From Chromatiales bacterium (lineage in GTDB: Bacteria > Pseudomonadota > Gammaproteobacteria > Chromatiales > Chromatiaceae): a DNA stretch of 42,963 nt. The stretch lies in assembly GCA_030145425.1 (NCBI GenBank), contig JAQYVO010000242.1, forward strand, positions 1 to 42,963, in the 5' to 3' direction. Position 1 is the first letter of the stretch, and the number at the start of each line of letters is the position of its first letter. The position numbers and the translations under genes are program-made. Shown in pieces: positions 24,191 to 32,035 of the stretch. The notes beneath the pieces are model-generated. The model searched no databases. It had not been told where the DNA came from and saw only the letters and a list, made by a program, of their open reading frames with translations.

Positions 24191-25618
24191 TTATGCGGGG
24201 TCGTAATAGTCTACCCTGACAATTTTGTATCCGTTTTTTCGGGTGGTTTTCTCTATCACATTCTCCTGCCCCGAGTTCGCATATCCGTCGCCCAGTCTCG
24301 TGGCAGGATCATTCATGATAATCCCGCCTTCGGCAGTGGCCCCCACGCAGAGCACGAAGTGGTTGTAGGTAATGTCGCTGTCTTTACCGTAATCCACACG
24401 AACCATGGTTGGAAGATTCTTTTCGACACGCTCTTGCAGAAACTTGCGTAGCTTTTGCTCGCTGCCTGTTTTACTGGAGTATTTGAGCTTGTTCGATTTG
24501 TCTTGCCTGAAACGCCCGGCGATATTCCACATTACGCTGTTGCCCATGTAGCCGCCTTCGCCGTCGAGAAAGACATCCAGGGTGCCAGGGTCTGCATCGC
24601 GGCCGTAGAAGCGCAGGATCATCGCGACGCAGGTGATGGCGCAGCCTTGGCGCTTTATGCTGGAACTCCTCCCCAAGACACGGCTCGCCCAGCGCTGATC
24701 GCCCTGGCTGAAGTGGGGAACGCGAGGTGAGATCAGGAGGTTACCGGCGATCGCAGTTGCCGGCAGATCCCCTATTGTCTCCGGTGGATTGGATTTCGTA
24801 TAGCCGTGCTTCAGCCAGAGGGCCATGGCCTGCTTGGTTGGCTGGTCGACCACGCCGCTCTGGACAAGCTTGACTGCCTTCTGGAATTTTTTGACTGCAG
24901 CCCCGGTGTTGTCTCCAAAGGCACCATCCGGCGAGATCCCGCTACCGAAGCCCAGGGACCTGATGTCTTTCTGCATGTCCAGTACATAGGCATCCGGCAC
25001 ATTCTGGATAAGGCTCACGTAAGCTGTATCCCCATTGTCGTCCACACTGCCATGTCGCAATTCCACAACGTCCTTGAGATAGCTTTGCTCCCCCCCGGGA
25101 TCAGTGGTGACATCGATGGCTTCGATCGGTAGCCCGCGGAAAATCGGCTCCGCCTCCAGTTGCGCAGCCATGGGGGTCATGAACAGGTCGCCTTCCGCGC
25201 CACGGCGGCGCACCAAGCCCGCCAGGGTTTTTCCTCCTGCTTTTACCCATCGAGCCATTTCCGACGGCACGGCGCCGTAATCGCTGTTATTCAGCCGCCT
25301 GCGCAGCGTGCTGGACTGCAGGTTCCCCGTACCCAGGTTGAAGGTAAAACTGGTCAGTGCTGCAAACTGGTTTTCATTGAGCAACACAGAGATATGACGG
25401 TCCACTCCGGCCCCTGCGACCGTAAGATCTTCGCGCAGAAAATGCTCGGCCTCCGCCATTGTGATGGTGCGGCCGTTCACAACATCCTGCTTGCTGACAG
25501 TTCCGGTATGTCCATAGCCGATAGTGGGAATACCAACTGCGTCCAGGTAAGCATCGGCTCTGAACCCCTCGAAGTCCTTGATAAGGTTCAGTCCGGCTTG
25601 GTTGATTTGACGTACCAC
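24191..25618 (-). CDS. GH24 lysozyme - PG-binding - C39-like peptidase fusion
   Basis: This is a 475-residue three-domain wall-degrading enzyme without a signal peptide. Residues about 3-150 form a T4-type lysozyme (muramidase): the triad spacing E-x8-D-x5-T is exact (E17, D26, T32) within KDFEGF and YLDAVGIPTIGYGHT. Residues about 215-285 form a peptidoglycan-binding helical domain (SPDGAFGDNTGAAVKKFQKA). Residues about 305-475 form a C39-like cysteine peptidase with the nucleophile in KRQGCAITC, the histidine in YNHFVLCVG and Asn/Asp in MNDPA. It starts with GTG at 25618, directed by AGGAGGAG eight bases upstream; the longer frame (to 25798) adds no leader. Leaderless wall hydrolases are typical of phage endolysins and of effectors exported by contractile systems, but no such apparatus is visible here. 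Confidence 0.87.
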   Translation of the reverse strand: MVRQINQAGLNLIKDFEGFRADAYLDAVGIPTIGYGHTGTVSKQDVVNGRTITMAEAEHFLREDLTVAGAGVDRHISVLLNENQFAALTSFTFNLGTGNLQSSTLRRRLNNSDYGAVPSEMARWVKAGGKTLAGLVRRRGAEGDLFMTPMAAQLEAEPIFRGLPIEAIDVTTDPGGEQSYLKDVVELRHGSVDDNGDTAYVSLIQNVPDAYVLDMQKDIRSLGFGSGISPDGAFGDNTGAAVKKFQKAVKLVQSGVVDQPTKQAMALWLKHGYTKSNPPETIGDLPATAIAGNLLISPRVPHFSQGDQRWASRVLGRSSSIKRQGCAITCVAMILRFYGRDADPGTLDVFLDGEGGYMGNSVMWNIAGRFRQDKSNKLKYSSKTGSEQKLRKFLQERVEKNLPTMVRVDYGKDSDITYNHFVLCVGATAEGGIIMNDPATRLGDGYANSGQENVIEKTTRKNGYKIVRVDYYDPA

Positions 25619-25898
25619 TTCGTGACTCCTCCTTTTGGTTGCCGCACAAGCAGCCGTATGTTGCACGAAGGGTCTGTTCCGGCCTGGATAACCCTGGTGC
25701 TTCCTGTCGATGAATAGCCGTTGCAGCGTGTATACCGGCTTTATAACCTTATTACCTGCGCATCCTCTGCAAGCTTCGGCTCTATTGAAAGAATCCAAAC
25801 CATAGTCTAGTCTACTAACTGCTGGTGATGAGATTTTCTATTTTTGGTGTCTTCGTCGCAGACAAAAGCCGGTGCAAAGGAAGTTAAGGGACTGCTCT

Positions 25899-26321
25899 AT
25901 GACCGGAGAAAATAGGAATGAAACCGGTGCCAGGACTATCCCAAGGGGCGACTCCGTCACCAACCATATTCTTGAGTTGGCGAACGTGGTGCCATCAACG
26001 CAGTTGGCGCTTGACCGGCAACAATGTCAGGATCTGGTCAAGTACCTTGAACTGGCCAGGCAAGCGGGTATCCGGCCTGACGATGAACTTTTCCTTTCGT
26101 TGCTGCCTCCGACATTGGTAGTTACGAAATACGCAGTGGATGCCGGGTTTCTTTTTTCCAGCGAACGCAGCAGCCAGCTTGAGTCGGGCGTCCGCCTGGG
26201 TGGACGTCTCGTACATTCTTTCCTCGAACTCCTTTACCAAAGCAGCGAGACCCATCGCGATCGCCTGAAGATCGAGGTGGAGGCGCGTCCTTTCACGACT
26301 CCGGAGAACAATCATGGCTGA
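25899..26321 (+). CDS. Hypothetical protein, DUF2589-like cluster gene 1
   Basis: This is a 140-residue soluble protein. A helical N-terminal half (TNHILELANVVPST and QDLVKYLELARQAG) is followed by a beta-type half that opens LLPPTLVVTKYAVDAGFLF and closes RLKIEVEARPFTTPE. The pattern 'PP, two strands, variable hairpin, strand, PP' resembles DUF2589 (PF11655) proteins and recurs in the next three genes. The similarity is judged by eye. The start ATG at 25899 follows AAGGGA. It overlaps the next gene by 8 bases, so the two are translationally coupled. The function is unknown. Confidence 0.75.
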   Translation: MTGENRNETGARTIPRGDSVTNHILELANVVPSTQLALDRQQCQDLVKYLELARQAGIRPDDELFLSLLPPTLVVTKYAVDAGFLFSSERSSQLESGVRLGGRLVHSFLELLYQSSETHRDRLKIEVEARPFTTPENNHG

Positions 26322-26940
26322 CGAACCTGCAATGGACCGGTTGACCGGCCAACTCTATCACCTGCCCGCCATTATCGGCCGACTGGGCATCAGCATCGCC
26401 AACGCGCAAAAGGCACTCAACGCAGACTACATGAAAAATGTCGTCACGCTGATGGGCTTGATCGAACGGACACTGGGTAGCCTTAAAGACGACGAGGATG
26501 CCAAAAGCCGGGTAGAAGCAATACGTGGCTTATTGGAAGCGCTGGCACCCAGTCGTTATCAGTTTACGGAGACCACCATCGACTTCAGTGCCGATTTGGC
26601 GGAGACCATGGATAAAACGGTCTCAGCGGGGCTTGGCTTCGGAACCCAGGCGATTACCGTGAATGCCGCCTACACCAAGGGATACGGCTACGACTATCGG
26701 GCCGCGGCGCGCATCACGTCGGTCCTGCATGCCTACGCCCTCAATGGTGAGACAGCCAAGTCATTGCTGAATCGCGCCGCGGACATCCAGAAAGACAAAC
26801 TGAACATGCCGCAGCTCAGCCAGGTTGAAAAGGAGGTCTGGGACTCCACGGCCGCCGTATTCAATGCGCTGGTGGGAGACACGAGCAAAGAAGTGAAGAA
26901 GGTGGCTGCCAAGGAGCCGACCCAGGACGAAACGGAGTAA
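26314..26940 (+). CDS. Hypothetical protein, DUF2589-like cluster gene 2
   Basis: This is a 208-residue soluble protein. The N-terminal part is helical (LTGQLYHLPAIIGRLGISIA and NVVTLMGLIERTLGSL). A beta-rich centre follows (APSRYQFTETTIDFSADLA, then TQAITVNAAYTKGYGYDYRA), ending in a VLHAY segment, much as DUF2589 proteins end in a VHV/VHA strand. A charged helical tail completes it. It starts within the end of the preceding gene (8-base overlap). It belongs to a four-gene set whose members share the same central beta pattern. Function unknown. Confidence 0.77.
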   Translation: MADEPAMDRLTGQLYHLPAIIGRLGISIANAQKALNADYMKNVVTLMGLIERTLGSLKDDEDAKSRVEAIRGLLEALAPSRYQFTETTIDFSADLAETMDKTVSAGLGFGTQAITVNAAYTKGYGYDYRAAARITSVLHAYALNGETAKSLLNRAADIQKDKLNMPQLSQVEKEVWDSTAAVFNALVGDTSKEVKKVAAKEPTQDETE

Positions 26941-27004
26941 ACGTATGTCCGTAAAGAGGTGCAAAAAAATACCTGTCCGGACTAACATCAGAGGTTAGGG
27001 AACC

Positions 27005-27922
27005 ATGGCGACCGGGGAAATCGGTGAGGCCCTTAAGGCGCTCAATAATTCCAGGAAAGGCTTGAAAACAGGTGCAAGGACAGAGGATTGGTCCAAAATC
27101 AAACGTTTTCTTACCGACCTCGACCGAAGCATCGCGAATCTGACCAAAGCAATATCCCAACAACCGGACGCTACGATAGCGCCTCCAGCGCCTCCGGCGG
27201 GAGCCGCTGAAGCATCCAGAGCCCCGGTTCCTCCTGAAGGCACCGAAATGCGGATAAGTGATTTTTTCGAAAGTGTCGGGGAGGGAGTCGTGGCGGCTCA
27301 GGAACGGCTCGATCAGCGTTCCAAGAGTTACCTGGCTAGCAAGCCCGAACTGGCGCTGCCCGCGCTGTTTCGCATCCCCAAGGCCAGCGCTGAGATTCAT
27401 TTCGCTATCGAGCAGACTAAAACCAAGAAGTTCAGTGTTCTGGTCTACGGTGCAAGCGATACCCGCCAGCACCAGCAACAGCACAAGGTGTCTTTCGATA
27501 TCATCTCCGCCCCACCGCCCCCGGAAATGCTGCAACAGATTCTGATCCCCAAGGCACGGGATGTATTCGTTACCGGTCCGGCGGAGAGGGAAAGAATCCG
27601 TGAACGGATGATCGCCTATGCTCATAGGGTTGGTGAAGATTCGCAGATTGGAAAACATGCCATAGGTCTGGTGGAAGAAGATACCTTTCGGCAACTTCTT
27701 ATCCTGCGCAGTGACGTTTTTTGGGTGTTGATGCTGCCTCGCGCCCGGAATGAGGGCGGTTTTGCCTTGGATGTCGCCTATGTTTACGCTGAGGAGGGGC
27801 AGGACCCGCAGCTCTACGGAAAATGGCCGCCAGTCGCAAAGATGGACGATCGCCTCAACACATTGCTGGCTTTGTTTCTGGAACTCTCAAGGGATCAAGA
27901 GAAGCATCTGAGCGATGCCTGA
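27005..27922 (+). CDS. Hypothetical protein, DUF2589-like cluster gene 3
   Basis: This is a 305-residue soluble protein. The N-terminal helices (KALNNSRKGLKTG, DLDRSIANLTKAIS) lead through a Pro/Ala linker (about residues 58-78) to RISDFFESVGEGVVAAQERL. The DUF2589-like beta unit follows: ALPALFRIPKASAEIHFAIE, KFSVLVYG, HKVSFDIISAPPPPEMLQQI. The second half (about 190-305) is alpha/beta and not recognised. An 8-base overlap links it to the next gene. Its upstream gap of 64 bases contains a GAGGTTAGGG ribosome site. Function unknown; association with a membrane or particle surface is possible but not shown. Confidence 0.78.
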   Translation: MATGEIGEALKALNNSRKGLKTGARTEDWSKIKRFLTDLDRSIANLTKAISQQPDATIAPPAPPAGAAEASRAPVPPEGTEMRISDFFESVGEGVVAAQERLDQRSKSYLASKPELALPALFRIPKASAEIHFAIEQTKTKKFSVLVYGASDTRQHQQQHKVSFDIISAPPPPEMLQQILIPKARDVFVTGPAERERIRERMIAYAHRVGEDSQIGKHAIGLVEEDTFRQLLILRSDVFWVLMLPRARNEGGFALDVAYVYAEEGQDPQLYGKWPPVAKMDDRLNTLLALFLELSRDQEKHLSDA

Positions 27923-29267
27923 CGCGTCATTGCCGGAGATCAATCCCGCGGAGCAGGCCGGGATCTTGATTCGGGAGATGATACGCGGAGACCTCTTGCT
28001 ACGTTGGAACAGCCTGGCTGAATTGGGAAAGGGCTCACTGGCACCATCCATTCTGTTCTCCCGTCAACTTCGGGGAAAATTGAGCGTCGCACTTTCCGTC
28101 AGCAAAAAGAAGAAATTCTTTTTCTTCTTCAAGACCCACTCAGACACACAGCGAATAGCCGATATCCGTGTGCGATTCGCACTGGCGCCCTCGATGGAAA
28201 TCCACACGCGCTTGGCTTCCGCATTGACCACAGAGTTGGAGCCGCCGGCATATCTAATCGATAGCGGCAATGATGGGCAACTGCAGTTGGGTTTTTCGAA
28301 TAACCGACCGATAGCAATCCAATTCCATGTCGACAATGATTTTACCGTACATCGGCCTGGTGACCGGCCATACCACAAGGATGAGCTCTGGCCGCTGAGC
28401 CTGTCTATCGCCATCATAGACGGTATCGCCGACCAGTCCCGAGACAATGAGATGGGCAGTCCCCGGCCTTTCATCGTTCCGGATGATGAGATCCTGAGCA
28501 GGGTCATGAAGAAAGTCGTCCTCAGTTATCGGGACATCATCAGCACCCTGAGTGGACTATCAGACGATGAGACGATCAGCGAATTGGACAAGCGCCTGCG
28601 GGAAAAACACCCGGACCTGGGCGGCAATTATCGTTTCAATGAGTTATTCAGTCGGGTACTGGTTCGGATAGGGGAAAACGGGAAGCTGAGTGTGGACAGG
28701 AAGAATGCCGAGGTCCATCAGTTGGATGTGGAAGCCCGGTTAATATCGGTGGGTGAAAACTACGCGCTTCGGTACCGATTTCGCATTCCTGACCTTTTGG
28801 CTTCAGGAGAATTTCACCGCAGTTTCTTGCAGTCGGTGCGTAATAGCAGGCCCGCTGATGATTTTCGCAGTAAGTGCAATGCCGTCATGGGGGAGAAATG
28901 GAGTAGCGAGGAATTCCGGGCCTTCCTCTTACATTTCAACCAAGACCGTTGCGCACTTTTTATCCGCACTGGACGGCATACCGGGCAAGAGAAAAAGGAC
29001 CGTAATCTGGTCCTCCTCCGCGGCCCCCTGGCGGGGCGGGACACGGAATTGCTTTTCGAGGCCGAGTTCCAAGTCGAACCTTATCCAAGAGTCACAGTCA
29101 ATAAAATCGAAGTCAAAGACCTCGTTGGCTTTCGGCTCGGAGATGGCAGCTGGCAGTGGGGAAAATCCACCCCGGAGTTTTCTGAAAGTCTACCTCAGCT
29201 TTACGTGGGCGGTCTGCTTGGCACCTTGCGGGGATGGCAGAAAGGTATGGCGAGAGCAAGGTCTTGA
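27915..29267 (+). CDS. Hypothetical protein, DUF2589-like cluster gene 4
   Basis: This is a 450-residue soluble protein and the last gene of the cluster. The N-terminal domain has the shared pattern SLAPSILFSRQLRGKLSVAL, then an unusual KKKKFFFFFK run, and IRVRFALAPSMEI. The middle (about residues 180-250) is helical. The C-terminal 200 residues appear as two further beta-rich parts, including VDRKNAEVHQLDVEARLISV and ELLFEAEFQVEPYPRVTVNK, which again look like DUF2589-type strands. The Lys/Phe run is encoded by a purine/pyrimidine inverted repeat (28107-28129). It converges on the patatin gene with 8 bases between stops. Function unknown. Confidence 0.78.
   Translation: MPDASLPEINPAEQAGILIREMIRGDLLLRWNSLAELGKGSLAPSILFSRQLRGKLSVALSVSKKKKFFFFFKTHSDTQRIADIRVRFALAPSMEIHTRLASALTTELEPPAYLIDSGNDGQLQLGFSNNRPIAIQFHVDNDFTVHRPGDRPYHKDELWPLSLSIAIIDGIADQSRDNEMGSPRPFIVPDDEILSRVMKKVVLSYRDIISTLSGLSDDETISELDKRLREKHPDLGGNYRFNELFSRVLVRIGENGKLSVDRKNAEVHQLDVEARLISVGENYALRYRFRIPDLLASGEFHRSFLQSVRNSRPADDFRSKCNAVMGEKWSSEEFRAFLLHFNQDRCALFIRTGRHTGQEKKDRNLVLLRGPLAGRDTELLFEAEFQVEPYPRVTVNKIEVKDLVGFRLGDGSWQWGKSTPEFSESLPQLYVGGLLGTLRGWQKGMARARS
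28107..28129. repeat. Purine/pyrimidine inverted repeat inside a gene
   Basis: AAGAAGAAA and TTTCTTCTT form a perfect 9-bp stem with a TTCTT loop inside the coding sequence, encoding part of the Lys4-Phe5 run. Confidence 0.6.
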
Positions 29268-29275
29268 TGAGAACG

Positions 29276-31093
29276 CTAGTCCAGCTTACCCATCACCTTG
29301 ATGAAATAACGATCAACCGTATATATGTAAATAACTATGGGTATCGCAAAAATCGCAGGCAGTAAGACCCTGATCACGATACCAGTAATTATCGCCATCG
29401 GACCTTTCAACACCTTTTGTAAATTGCTCATCCAATTCCCGCTGTCGTGGATTATCAAGTTGGCTAATTTCGACAAGATAAAAGAAGCGAGAAGCACGTA
29501 AATTCCGGGAGCAAGCTCGCGGACTAACAACACGAAAGAGTCAATGTCGGTAATTATTGCCCATAAACCCACGCCGGCATATGCCTCTATCCCCCAATCG
29601 AGGATAAGTAGCAGGACAGCAATGCTTGCCAGCAACGGCAAACTTACCAGCATAAGTTGTATCGCCTTAGCGATACTTGCCGCACCGCTTAACACGTAAT
29701 ACGACGGTTTAAGAAATTGACGACTTCCCAGTTTCAGCTGTTTAATCGCACGCTCATCTCCTGTCTTCAGGACAGACAGATAACGGCCGAATTGCCAGTT
29801 GCTCTTTATTTTCCGGGATGACAGGTATGTACCCATCTTTAACAGACGTGGTTCAGACATCTGGTAGCCATCCGCTTGCAGGCACCCGGCCTCCACATCG
29901 GTGAAGGAATCCAGATCGGTACGGATGTGGGCAAGTGCCCGCTGCGCTTCCTGGGCCACATCAAACTCCGTTTCAGCGCCTACAATGCCTGCCTTCATTT
30001 TGATGCCGGCCCCTTCAGAAACACCACCTTGATTGAATTCGATGTCCTTGGCAAACAAGCCGCGGGTCAAATGAAAATAGGCGGTGTTCTCCGGATAGGT
30101 TTCCTGGAGACTATTAACCATTTCCTCCCTGACCCGGCCACCCATGATACCGCTGCTACCGACCAATACGGAAACCAGAGCGGTATCTGGATTGTCCGCA
30201 GCGTCACTTTGTCCCGACGCATCGCTGACAATGAAATCGCTACATAGACAGTCCGGATCGAGCAGCCCGGCGATACCCTGGTTATCGTAAACGCCACCGT
30301 CAACCAACTGGACGCGCCGATCCTTGTATAGGCCCGATACCGCCATTGGGGGAAAGAGACCAGGCACCCCAGCCGATGCTGCAACCGCATTGCCCAACTT
30401 AAAATCGGGGTTGCGCGTAGTGATTTGATCGTAGCGAACGCGTCTATAGCGGTCCTTTTTATCAATATCGCGAAAGTTGAGATTTCGGGGCGGCACCTCG
30501 CCCATGCTGGTAGCGGTAAAAATCCAGTTATGCCCGCTATTCAAACTGGTTGCATTCAGTATCAGCACCGGCACTTTACACACCCGCGCCGGATTACCGA
30601 CCGCCTCATCCCAGGGATGGAATTTTCCCTCTACTCCTTTTGGTGCAATCAACAAATCACGCATGGTTATGCGTCGGTTGCCAACATCGAGCAAAGGCTC
30701 GTAAATATATTTTTCGTAAATCTCACCGATTGTGTCGGAACGGGAATAATTGGGTAACAACATACGCATGTTTTTCAACGGGTTTGCAAAAGTTCGCATC
30801 CGCAGGTTTTGTTGGACAGCGTCGAGAAAATGGACTTCCAGCCGTTGGACCAGTTCTACATAATCCTGATCGGTGATCTCACTATCGGTTTTGCTTTCAA
30901 GCAGGTTTTTGAGGAGCAGGTAATACGCAGCCCCTACGATTGAGCCCCCGGAAACCGTTGAGATGGATTCAATATGCTTGAGCATGCCCAACTCAGCCAT
31001 CTTCGCCAACACCCCCACATGATAGAAAGAGGCGCGGAATCCGCCACCGGACAGGCCTAATCCCAGGCGCTGATTGCATTCAATTGCTTTCAT
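29276..31093 (-). CDS. Patatin-like phospholipase with C-terminal membrane segments
   Basis: This is a 605-residue lipid acyl hydrolase. The oxyanion glycine motif is LGLSGGGFRASF (about residues 12-23), the nucleophile serine is S48 in STVSGGSIVGAAYY, and the catalytic aspartate is D266 in QLVDGGVYDNQG, so the Ser-Asp dyad is intact. The catalytic part spans about residues 1-400. The C-terminal third carries three to four hydrophobic segments (LVSLPLLASIAVLLLIL, ELAPGIYVLLASFILSKL and IVIRVLLPAIFAIPIVIYIY), so it is probably membrane-anchored with the enzyme in the cytoplasm; there is no signal peptide. The ATG at 31093 follows GGGGACATC. It converges with the DUF2589-like cluster. Roles could range from membrane lipid turnover to toxin or defence function; context does not decide. 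Confidence 0.88.
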   Translation of the reverse strand: MKAIECNQRLGLGLSGGGFRASFYHVGVLAKMAELGMLKHIESISTVSGGSIVGAAYYLLLKNLLESKTDSEITDQDYVELVQRLEVHFLDAVQQNLRMRTFANPLKNMRMLLPNYSRSDTIGEIYEKYIYEPLLDVGNRRITMRDLLIAPKGVEGKFHPWDEAVGNPARVCKVPVLILNATSLNSGHNWIFTATSMGEVPPRNLNFRDIDKKDRYRRVRYDQITTRNPDFKLGNAVAASAGVPGLFPPMAVSGLYKDRRVQLVDGGVYDNQGIAGLLDPDCLCSDFIVSDASGQSDAADNPDTALVSVLVGSSGIMGGRVREEMVNSLQETYPENTAYFHLTRGLFAKDIEFNQGGVSEGAGIKMKAGIVGAETEFDVAQEAQRALAHIRTDLDSFTDVEAGCLQADGYQMSEPRLLKMGTYLSSRKIKSNWQFGRYLSVLKTGDERAIKQLKLGSRQFLKPSYYVLSGAASIAKAIQLMLVSLPLLASIAVLLLILDWGIEAYAGVGLWAIITDIDSFVLLVRELAPGIYVLLASFILSKLANLIIHDSGNWMSNLQKVLKGPMAIITGIVIRVLLPAIFAIPIVIYIYTVDRYFIKVMGKLD

Positions 31094-31321
31094 GATGTCC
31101 CCATATATTGTTTTGTTGATACTCCTATTAAGGTAGTTAAGAACAGATGAGATTAAACAAGAAATTAATTGTGGTTTTATTAATCCAAAAAGCTTGTTTT
31201 ATGGAATGTTCGCGCCTATCAGGTATTGGGGTAATAATCGTATTTCGTGTTCTCATAAGGAGGCAGGTGGTAATGGTGTCCGGCATTGACAAGTTCCATT
31301 GTTTATTTGGTTAATAGCAGG

Positions 31322-31933
31322 ATGGACAAACGCATCATCAAAAAGGGGATGGAAGCGCTCATCGAGATAGACGGGGATGTGGCTAACGCGGTTGAGATAG
31401 TAGGTTTCCCGGTGCCCAGGCTGAGGCCCACGGGGTTCAAGACCCTGTTTGCCATCATTGTCAGTCAACAAATTTCAACTGACGCAGCAAATGCCATACA
31501 CAAACGGGTTATTGGTCTACTGGACGAGCTATCTCCGGAATCTCTGTTGGGCATGGATCCCGAGGCACTGCGAAATGCAGGCATGTCCTATCGCAAGATT
31601 GAATATGCAAGAGGCCTGGCCGAAGCCATTATTGATGGGCGCCTGGACCTGAAAGGCATGAGCAAAAAGGCCAATAGTGAAATTATCACTGATATCACCG
31701 CGTTGCATGGTTTCGGGCAATGGAGCGCCGAGATCTATTTGATGTTTTCACTCAGACGTCGAGATGTGTTTCCGGCCGGCGACCTTGCCTTGCGTCTATC
31801 ACTGGGGACTCTGAAAGGACTGGACGTCAAGCTTACACCCAAACAGGCCAGCAACCTGGTTGAACACTGGTCACCGTGGCGTAGCGTAGGCTCTCTATTC
31901 CTGTGGCATCTCTATCGCGGAGCGCCCGCATGA
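31322..31933 (+). CDS. DNA-3-methyladenine glycosylase II family protein (AlkA-type)
   Basis: This is a 203-residue HhH-GPD base-excision DNA glycosylase that removes alkylated bases. It has the FKTLFAIIVSQQIST helix typical of the family, the helix-hairpin-helix ALHGFGQWSAEIYL (about residues 128-141), and the catalytic aspartate D154 in FPAGDLALRLS. It lacks the N-terminal domain of E. coli AlkA, as many short bacterial members do. The ATG at 31322 has AGCAGG immediately before it, rather close; a TTG at 31286 is an alternative start. It appears monocistronic, convergent with the metallophosphoesterase gene. Confidence 0.9.
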   Translation: MDKRIIKKGMEALIEIDGDVANAVEIVGFPVPRLRPTGFKTLFAIIVSQQISTDAANAIHKRVIGLLDELSPESLLGMDPEALRNAGMSYRKIEYARGLAEAIIDGRLDLKGMSKKANSEIITDITALHGFGQWSAEIYLMFSLRRRDVFPAGDLALRLSLGTLKGLDVKLTPKQASNLVEHWSPWRSVGSLFLWHLYRGAPA

Positions 31934-32035
31934 TGCTTGGGAAAAGTACCTTCTCACAGAATCCTGAATTGCGGGAAATATGTCGGTTCTGGCTGTCAGC
32001 CAGCATACTGCGCCGCTTCTTCGGGTAAATTCCAG

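Noticed and set aside
24191-31093. Prophage
   Set aside because: The lysozyme fusion is endolysin-like, but there are no capsid, tail, terminase, holin or integrase genes, and the other genes do not look phage-like.
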